Shown in pieces: positions 6,762 to 11,719 of a stretch of DNA of 11,719 nt. The notes below the pieces were generated by a model. It saw nothing but the letters and a program-made list of their open reading frames with translations. It searched no databases and was not told the origin of the DNA. A program made the translations under genes and the position numbers. Each line of letters begins with the position of its first letter. Positions within the stretch are counted from its first letter, which is position 1. Origin of the DNA: Dwaynesavagella gallinarum (GTDB lineage Bacteria; Bacillota; Clostridia; Clostridiales; Clostridiaceae); NCBI GenBank assembly GCA_019120235.1, contig DWVN01000071.1, forward strand, positions 1-11,719, given 5' to 3'.

Positions 6762-7598
6762 ATGAGTTTTATGATTGATTTTGAGCAATACTCTGTTATA
6801 GGAGATCCAGTATATCATAGCCTTTCTCCTTTTTTACATAAAATTATTTTTGATTATTTTGGTGAAAAAAATAAAATATATTCAAAACTTAAAATTACTT
6901 GTGATGGTCTTGTTTATAATTTTAGTTTGCTTAAAAGTAATTTTAAAGGTTTTAATGTAACAGCTCCACATAAGATTAATATAAAAAAATATTTAGATGA
7001 GTTAGACGATTTTTCTAAAAAAGTTGGTAGTGTTAATACGGTGAAAATTTTAAATGGAAAATCTTTTGGATATAACACAGATTCTTATGGATTTTTAAAG
7101 GGACTTAAGCATTTTAAAGATGAGATTAAGGGAAAAAATATTTTAGTTTTTGGAAGTGGAGCTACTTCTAGAGTTGTTATAAATGTGTTAATTGATTTGG
7201 GTGCAAATGTAACTGTTGCAGCTAGAGATTTTGAGAAATTAATGGATTTAAAGCAGTTTATATGTGATACTTGTGGAGGATATAATATAGATATTTTGTC
7301 TTTAGATAAAGTACAAGGTGATTATTTTGGAATTGTAAATACTACAAGTGCAGTGAGTAATTTTAATATTAGTAGTTTAAGAATTTCAGATTTTGTTTAC
7401 GATGTAAACTATGATAAAGATGGAGTTACGGATTTTTTATATAGGTTTTTGAATATGGATGTTGATGTAATAGATGGAAAGGATATGCTTTTTTATCAAG
7501 CAATAAAGTCACAAGAAATTTGGAGAGATGAAATTATTAAAGAAGAAGATATTTTAAATATTTATAGTGAATTTAAGAAGGTTTTTTCGGAGGAATAG
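6762..7598 (+). CDS. aroE: Shikimate 5-dehydrogenase
   Basis: This enzyme reduces 3-dehydroshikimate to shikimate with NADPH, the fourth step of the shikimate pathway, in the cytosol. The 278-residue product fits the family. The N-terminal substrate domain has SLSP (S20 and S22), NVTAPHK with the catalytic lysine K71, GSVNTV with N92, and YNTDSYGF with the catalytic partner D107. The Rossmann domain shows VFGSGATSR at 129-137, and DGKDMLFYQA near the C-terminus supplies the conserved late Lys/Gln region. The start is ATG 6762, six bases after AAGGAG. A same-frame GTG at 6696 would add 22 residues with no family match and read through the SD. It heads a cassette with aroQ and a chorismate mutase-shikimate kinase. 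The stop codon TAG directly abuts the aroQ TTG start, implying translational coupling. Confidence 0.95.
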   Translation: MSFMIDFEQYSVIGDPVYHSLSPFLHKIIFDYFGEKNKIYSKLKITCDGLVYNFSLLKSNFKGFNVTAPHKINIKKYLDELDDFSKKVGSVNTVKILNGKSFGYNTDSYGFLKGLKHFKDEIKGKNILVFGSGATSRVVINVLIDLGANVTVAARDFEKLMDLKQFICDTCGGYNIDILSLDKVQGDYFGIVNTTSAVSNFNISSLRISDFVYDVNYDKDGVTDFLYRFLNMDVDVIDGKDMLFYQAIKSQEIWRDEIIKEEDILNIYSEFKKVFSEE

Positions 7599-8039
7599 TT
7601 GAAAAAAGTACTTGTAATAAATGGTGCAAATTTAAATTTTTTAGGTGAGCGTCAGAAACATATTTATGGAAATGAAAGTTTAGATGATATTAATGAGTAT
7701 ATAAAATCTGAAGGTAATAAGATTTCTATTTGTGTGGATTTTTATCAAAGTAATTGTGAAGGAAGTATAATTGATAAAATACAGAGTGAATATAAAAATT
7801 ATGATGGATTTGTAATAAATGCTGGAGCTTTTACTCATTATAGTTATGCTATATATGATGCTATACTTTCTGTTGATAGAAAATTTATTGAAGTTCATTT
7901 GTCAAATATATTTAAGAGAGAAGAATTTAGGAAGAAAAGCGTTATATCAGGAGCTTGTGTAGGGCATATATGTGGTTTTGGAAAATATTCTTATGTGCTT
8001 GCACTTTATGCTTTGAGACAAATATTTTTAGAGGTTTAG
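7599..8039 (+). CDS. aroQ: 3-dehydroquinate dehydratase, type II
   Basis: This enzyme dehydrates 3-dehydroquinate to 3-dehydroshikimate, the substrate of the AroE encoded just upstream. Type II enzymes are small dodecamers, and 146 residues is normal. Key residues are conserved: R18 and catalytic Y23 (ERQKHIYG), N74 and H80 in INAGAFTHYSYAI, E98 and H100 in IEVHLSNI, and R111 in REEFRKKS. The N-terminal motif reads NGANLNFLGERQK, where most members have NGPNLN followed by REP, a mild divergence. Translation starts at TTG immediately after the aroE TAG stop, with GGAGG at 7589-7593 inside the aroE end, which points to coupling. Only one base separates its stop from the next ATG. The symbol aroQ here means dehydroquinase, not AroQ-class chorismate mutase. 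Confidence 0.95.
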   Translation: MKKVLVINGANLNFLGERQKHIYGNESLDDINEYIKSEGNKISICVDFYQSNCEGSIIDKIQSEYKNYDGFVINAGAFTHYSYAIYDAILSVDRKFIEVHLSNIFKREEFRKKSVISGACVGHICGFGKYSYVLALYALRQIFLEV

Positions 8040-8040
8040 C

Positions 8041-8820
8041 ATGGATTTAGATAATTACAGAAGTAAGATTATTAGTTGTGATTATAAAATATTAAGAATT
8101 TTAGAGCAAAGATATAATTGTGTGCTTAAAGTTTCTAATTATAAACAAAGGAATAGGAAACCAATTTTAGATAAAAAAAGAGAAGAAGAAGTTAGAGAAA
8201 ATTTTTTAAATAATATGAATCATACATATTTTAAAAAATATCATGAATCAGAATTTTTAGATATAATAAATTCTATAACTGATGTTAGTCGAAATATACA
8301 GTATAGAAAAATTTATAGAAAAAATATAGTGTTAATTGGTTTTATGGGATGTGGTAAAACTACTATTGGAAGAATTTTAGCTAAAAAAATTGGAGTTAAA
8401 TTTTTAGATACGGACTATCAAATTGAAAAAAGAGTTATGATGAAAATAGGTGATATTTTTGATAAACTTGGAGAAGAATATTTTAGGAAAGTTGAAAGTG
8501 ATGTAATCAAAAATATAACTGAAAAATTTTGTGGTGTAATTTCAACAGGTGGAGGAAGTGTTTTAAATAAATCAAATGTTAAAAATTTAAAATCTTCTGG
8601 GAAACTTATATATTTAAAATCTTCTGCAGAGAATATTTTATATAATTTAAAGAGAAGTACAAAGGTAAGACCTATGCTTCGTCAAAACCTTAATATAAAT
8701 TACATACAAAAATTTATAAAATCTCGTAGTGAGATTTATAACAGGGTTAAAGATTTTGAGATAAATGTTGATGATTTATCCATAGATCAAATTATTAATG
8801 TTATAATTAAGTTAATGTGA
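8041..8820 (+). CDS. aroK: Chorismate mutase-shikimate kinase fusion protein
   Basis: This 259-residue protein has two enzyme domains. Residues 1 to about 90 form an all-helical AroQ-class chorismate mutase (chorismate to prephenate). By my alignment to the E. coli enzyme the active-site set is complete: R7, R24, K35, D44, R47, E48, S83 and Q87. Residues about 94-259 are shikimate kinase (shikimate plus ATP to shikimate 3-phosphate). They carry Walker A GFMGCGKTT at 100-108, D123/D125 in LDTD, R149 in FRKVES, GGG at 170-172, lid arginine R210 in RPML, and R229...Y233. Both activities therefore look intact, although the two steps are not consecutive. Translation starts six bases after AGAGG, one base from the aroQ stop. 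The mutase domain could also serve as a feedback sensor for the kinase (inference). The symbol applies to the kinase half. Confidence 0.92.
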   Translation: MDLDNYRSKIISCDYKILRILEQRYNCVLKVSNYKQRNRKPILDKKREEEVRENFLNNMNHTYFKKYHESEFLDIINSITDVSRNIQYRKIYRKNIVLIGFMGCGKTTIGRILAKKIGVKFLDTDYQIEKRVMMKIGDIFDKLGEEYFRKVESDVIKNITEKFCGVISTGGGSVLNKSNVKNLKSSGKLIYLKSSAENILYNLKRSTKVRPMLRQNLNINYIQKFIKSRSEIYNRVKDFEINVDDLSIDQIINVIIKLM

Positions 8821-8835
8821 GGAGGTTTGTAGTAT

Positions 8836-9066
8836 ATGAAAACTATTTTATATACAATACAGTTTATAGTTGTAATTGGACTATTGATTCTTATATTAAT
8901 GCAGCCAAGTAAGGCAGATGGTCTTAAAGGTTTTATGACTGGAACTCAAGAGACTTTTTTCAATAAAAATAAGTCAAAGACGAGAGAAGCAAAGCTTGTA
9001 AAATGGACTGTAATATTTACTATTTTATTTGCACTAAATACGATTTTAATAGGTGTATTATTATAA
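8836..9066 (+). CDS. secG: Preprotein translocase subunit SecG
   Basis: SecG is the small non-essential partner of SecY and SecE in the membrane channel that exports unfolded proteins driven by SecA. This 76-residue protein has two predicted membrane helices, about residues 4-22 and 55-75. The loop between them carries the family signature: QPSKADGLKG, then GTQETFFNKNKSKTREA. SD GGAGG at 8821-8825 directly follows the stop of the chorismate mutase-shikimate kinase gene and lies 10 bases from the ATG. SecG is thus probably transcribed with the shikimate genes. In many clostridia secG instead follows the eno region directly, upstream of rnr and smpB (from memory). Confidence 0.95.
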   Translation: MKTILYTIQFIVVIGLLILILMQPSKADGLKGFMTGTQETFFNKNKSKTREAKLVKWTVIFTILFALNTILIGVLL

Positions 9067-9084
9067 ATTTTTATTTTTTAGATT

Positions 9085-9133
9085 AAACTTTATTTAGATT
9101 TTTGAATTTAAATAAAGTTTTTGATTTTTTTAA
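9085..9133 (+). terminator. A/U-rich terminator-like hairpin after secG
   Basis: The 16 bases 9085-9100 (AAACTTTATTTAGATT) pair with 9105-9120 (AATTTAAATAAAGTTT) with one G-T wobble, around the loop TTTG. The T-rich stretch TTGATTTTTTTAATTTT follows. The stem is long but almost all A/U, so termination may be incomplete and some rnr expression could come by read-through. No clear separate rnr promoter is visible in the remaining leader. Confidence 0.75.
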
Positions 9134-9137
9134 TTTT

Positions 9138-9177
9138 GAAGGAGTTTAAATAGCTTAGGTTATTTTAAAAATGTGTT
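9138..9177 (+). promoter_or_regulatory. rnr translation-initiation leader: distant SD plus intervening hairpin
   Basis: The only strong SD, GAAGGAG at 9138-9144, lies 33 bases before the rnr ATG at 9178, far outside the normal spacing. Between them TTTAAATAGC (9145-9154) can pair with GTATTTTAAA (9159-9169, written without one bulged T), closing the tetraloop TTAG. If this forms, the SD-to-ATG distance becomes eight bases, the same as in neighbouring genes. The pairs are mostly A-U, so stability is modest. The pairing is seen; the bridging role is inference. Confidence 0.5.
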
Positions 9178-11253
9178 ATGATAGAACAAATATTAAAAAA
9201 TATTTATATAGATAATTGTGAGTTAACTTATAAAGAAATGATTAAGTATTTTAATATTTCTAATAAAAAATCTTTTAATAAAGATTTAGATAAGCTTCAG
9301 AAAGAAAAAATTATTTTAAAAGATTTAAATGGTAAGTTTGTTAAATCTAAGGATAAAAATATTTATTTTGGAGTTTATGAGGCATCAAGAAAAGGTTTTG
9401 GATTTCTTTTAATGGATGAAGAGAAAGACATTTTTATTGGTAGAGATTATTTAAAAAGTGCTATGGATTCAGATAAGGTAATTGTAAAATTAATAAATGA
9501 AAAGTGCACTGAGAGAAGAAAAGTTGGAGAAATTGTTTATGTTGTTGAAAGAAATAATAAAGAAATTATAGGGGAGTTTCAAAATTCTAATTCTTTTGGT
9601 TTTGTTATACCGAAAAATTATAATATAAATTATGATATTTATATTCCAAATAAATATAAATTAAGGGCTAAAGATGGAGATATAGTTGTTGTTAATATTT
9701 ATAAATGGCCTAATAAAAATAAAAATCCTGAAGGTAGAATTGTAGAAATTTTAGGAAAAAAAGATAGTAATAATATAAATATTTTGACTTTAATGAAAAA
9801 ATATAAATTAAGTAGGGATTTTCCAAATAAAATTCAAAAGGATTTAGAAAAAATTGATTTTGAAATACAAGAAAATGTTGTTAAAAAAAGAAGAGATTTA
9901 AGAAATTTAAGTATAGTTACAATAGATGGAAAAGATGCGAAAGATTTAGATGATGCAGTTTATGTAGAAAAACAAGGAGAAAATTATAAATTAGGAGTTC
10001 ATATAGCAGATGTTACTCATTATGTGAAATATGGAACAGCTTTAGATAAAGAAGCATTTAAGAGAGGAACTTCAATTTATTTAATTAATAATGTAATACC
10101 AATGCTTCCAAAAGAGTTGTCTAATAATTTATGCTCTCTTAACCCTAATACTGATAAATTAACTTTAAGTTGTGAAATGGTAATTGATAAGAATGGAAAA
10201 GTTATTAGTTATGATATTTTTGAGAGCGTTATAAATACAAAGTATAGACTAACTTATGATGATGTACAAAATATAATTGATTACAAAACACATAATTTTA
10301 AAGATATTGAAGATATGATTTTTCATATGAAAGATTTAGCAGAAATTCTTAAAAATAAACGTATTAAAAGGGGAGCAATTAATTTAGATTTTACAGAATG
10401 TAAAATACTTTTAAATGAAAATAATAATGTTGTTGATGTTTTACCTTTTAATAGGAGTTTTTCACATCAAATAATTGAAGAGTTTATGCTTGTATGTAAT
10501 GAAACTATTGCTGAACATATGTTTTTTTTAAATTATCCATTTGCATATAGAATTCATGAAGAACCTGATATGGAAAAAATCTTTAATTTATCGGAGATTC
10601 TTAATAATTTAAATTATAGTTTAAAAATTAAAGATAAGATTTATTCTAATCAACTACAAAAGGTTTTAGATTATTTTAAAGGAAAAGATGAGGAAATATT
10701 TTTAAGTAAATTTATACTTAGAAGTATGGCAAAAGCTAAGTATTCTCCAAATTGTGTTGGACATTTTGGACTCTCAACAAAATATTATTGTCATTTTACA
10801 TCTCCAATTAGAAGGTATCCAGATTTAATAATTCATAGAATTTTAAAGCTAGTTATAAAGGGAAAATTAACAGAAAAATTGATTCCTAAAATAAAAGAAG
10901 AGGTAGTTTTAGCTTGTGAAAATTCATCTTTAAAAGAAAGAGAAGCTGAGGAAATAGAGAGAGAAGTTTACGATATTAAAAAGGCTGAATTTATGAAAGA
11001 TAAAATTGGAGAAGAGTATTTAGGAATTATATCTTCTGTAACGAGTTTTGGTTTTTTTGTTGAATTAATAAATACTGTTAGAGGTCTTGTACATATTAAA
11101 GATTTAAGTGATGATATTTATTATTTTGATGATAAAAATATGTGTTTAATTGGACAAAACACTAAAAATATATTTAAAATTGGTATGAAAGTAAATGTTA
11201 AGGTAGATAATGTTATACTTGATAATAGTGAGATTTACTTTACATTATTATAG
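9178..11253 (+). CDS. rnr: Ribonuclease R (3'-5' exoribonuclease)
   Basis: RNase R degrades structured RNA processively from the 3' end in the cytosol, and assists tmRNA-SmpB in clearing mRNAs from stalled ribosomes. The 691-residue product has the family's domain order: N-terminal winged helix (1-55), two cold-shock OB domains (about 60-190), RNB catalytic domain (about 240-570) and S1 RNA-binding domain (about 611-691). The catalytic motif IDGKDAKDLDDAV gives metal ligands D250, D256, D258 and D259. HFTSPIRRYPDL at 539-550 is the usual late RNB signature. The protein ends right after S1 and lacks the long lysine-rich tail of the E. coli enzyme. ATG 9178 is the only start consistent with the winged-helix N-terminus, because an in-frame stop lies at 9166. 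The SD arrangement is unusual. smpB follows 11 bases downstream. Confidence 0.95.
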   Translation: MIEQILKNIYIDNCELTYKEMIKYFNISNKKSFNKDLDKLQKEKIILKDLNGKFVKSKDKNIYFGVYEASRKGFGFLLMDEEKDIFIGRDYLKSAMDSDKVIVKLINEKCTERRKVGEIVYVVERNNKEIIGEFQNSNSFGFVIPKNYNINYDIYIPNKYKLRAKDGDIVVVNIYKWPNKNKNPEGRIVEILGKKDSNNINILTLMKKYKLSRDFPNKIQKDLEKIDFEIQENVVKKRRDLRNLSIVTIDGKDAKDLDDAVYVEKQGENYKLGVHIADVTHYVKYGTALDKEAFKRGTSIYLINNVIPMLPKELSNNLCSLNPNTDKLTLSCEMVIDKNGKVISYDIFESVINTKYRLTYDDVQNIIDYKTHNFKDIEDMIFHMKDLAEILKNKRIKRGAINLDFTECKILLNENNNVVDVLPFNRSFSHQIIEEFMLVCNETIAEHMFFLNYPFAYRIHEEPDMEKIFNLSEILNNLNYSLKIKDKIYSNQLQKVLDYFKGKDEEIFLSKFILRSMAKAKYSPNCVGHFGLSTKYYCHFTSPIRRYPDLIIHRILKLVIKGKLTEKLIPKIKEEVVLACENSSLKEREAEEIEREVYDIKKAEFMKDKIGEEYLGIISSVTSFGFFVELINTVRGLVHIKDLSDDIYYFDDKNMCLIGQNTKNIFKIGMKVNVKVDNVILDNSEIYFTLL

Positions 11254-11264
11254 GGGGTGAGAAT

Positions 11265-11719
11265 TTGGGAGTAAAAAAGTCTTCTTCAACAATTGCACAA
11301 AATAAAAAGGCTTTTCATGATTATTTTATAGAGGAAAATTATGAGGCAGGAATTGTTTTAGTTGGTACAGAGGTTAAATCAATTAGAAATGGAAAAGTAA
11401 ATTTAAAAGATAGTTACGGAGTATTTAAAAATGGAGAGCTTTTTCTAATTAATATGCATATAAGTCCCTACGAAAAAGGAAACATATTTAATAGAGATCC
11501 TCTTCGTGATAGAAAACTTCTTCTTCATAAAAAGGAGCTTTCAAAACTTTTTGGTAAAAAAAATCAGGAAGGATATGCCTTAATTCCAACAAGTTTATAT
11601 TTGAAAAATGGAAGAATAAAAGTGAATTTAGCTTTAGCTAAAGGAAAGAAAAATTACGATAAAAGAGATTCTATGCTTGAAAAAGAGCATAAAAGAGATA
11701 TTGCGCGTGCTATGAAGGA
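11265..11719 (+). CDS. smpB: SsrA-binding protein SmpB (3' end cut by window edge)
   Basis: SmpB binds tmRNA (SsrA) and delivers it to ribosomes stalled on broken mRNA. About 151 codons are present and open to the edge; the family usually has about 150-160 residues, so only a few are missing. Recognisable motifs are IAQNKKAFHDYFIEENYEAG near the N-terminus, LVGTEVKSIRNGKVNLKDSY, NMHISPYEKGN, and the basic tail GKKNYDKRDSMLEKEHKRDI, which enters the decoding site. The start is TTG 11265, five bases after GGGGGTG (11253-11259), which overlaps the rnr stop. No ATG in this frame lies near the conserved N-terminus. Spacing to rnr is 11 bases, fitting co-expression of the ribosome-rescue and decay partners. 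The ssrA gene may lie beyond the edge but is not visible. Confidence 0.95.
   Translation, partial: MGVKKSSSTIAQNKKAFHDYFIEENYEAGIVLVGTEVKSIRNGKVNLKDSYGVFKNGELFLINMHISPYEKGNIFNRDPLRDRKLLLHKKELSKLFGKKNQEGYALIPTSLYLKNGRIKVNLALAKGKKNYDKRDSMLEKEHKRDIARAMK

Noticed and set aside
7680..7898. Minus-strand open frame of 72 codons inside aroQ
   Set aside because: The product is low-complexity Ile/Ser/Tyr-rich, typical of reversed A/T-rich coding DNA, with no initiation signal.
11254..11719. Whole-window search for an insertion sequence, phage remnant, tRNA, tmRNA or CRISPR array, ending with the smpB edge
   Set aside because: I saw no transposase or integrase motifs, no regularly spaced repeats and no cloverleaf-like G/C-rich segments. 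tmRNA is often near smpB but would lie beyond the edge.

Overview
The window is very A+T-rich chromosomal DNA. Arginine is mostly AGA, third positions are mostly A or T, and Shine-Dalgarno (SD) sequences of the GGAGG type precede nearly every gene. The gene order gap-pgk-tpiA-gpmI-eno ... secG-rnr-smpB, all on the + strand, is the classic clostridial glycolysis/secG/rnr/smpB neighbourhood. I infer a low-GC Gram-positive of the Clostridia, Clostridiaceae-like. The extreme A+T content would also suit a host-restricted relative such as the segmented filamentous bacteria, but that is a guess.

Region 1 (1-6034) encodes the lower half of glycolysis: GAPDH, phosphoglycerate kinase, triosephosphate isomerase, cofactor-independent phosphoglycerate mutase and enolase. 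A perfect 12-bp inverted repeat lies upstream of gap. A hairpin between gap and pgk may partly separate their expression. A strong GNRA-loop terminator closes the block after eno. Region 2 (6035-6605) is a free-standing PTS EIIA of the glucose family with its own extended -10 promoter candidate and terminator.

Region 3 (6606-8820) is a tightly packed shikimate-pathway cassette: shikimate dehydrogenase (aroE), type II dehydroquinase (aroQ, TTG start abutting the aroE stop) and a chorismate mutase-shikimate kinase fusion. It runs straight into secG. Region 4 (8821-11719) holds secG, an A/U-rich terminator-like hairpin, rnr (RNase R) and the start-to-near-end of smpB, which is cut by the window edge. 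RNase R and SmpB work together in tmRNA-based ribosome rescue and mRNA decay.

Most of the window is well-known core metabolism. The points most worth a second look are: (a) the fusion of chorismate mutase to shikimate kinase, two enzymes that are not consecutive in the pathway; (b) the shikimate cassette and EIIA gene sitting inside the usual eno-secG-rnr-smpB block; (c) the rnr leader, where the only strong SD is 33 bases from the start codon but a hairpin between them would restore normal spacing; and (d) an enolase with Ala-Phe where the family has Gly-Asn in its N-terminal DSRGNP motif. I do not see a wholly new system, mobile element, CRISPR array, tRNA or rRNA here.
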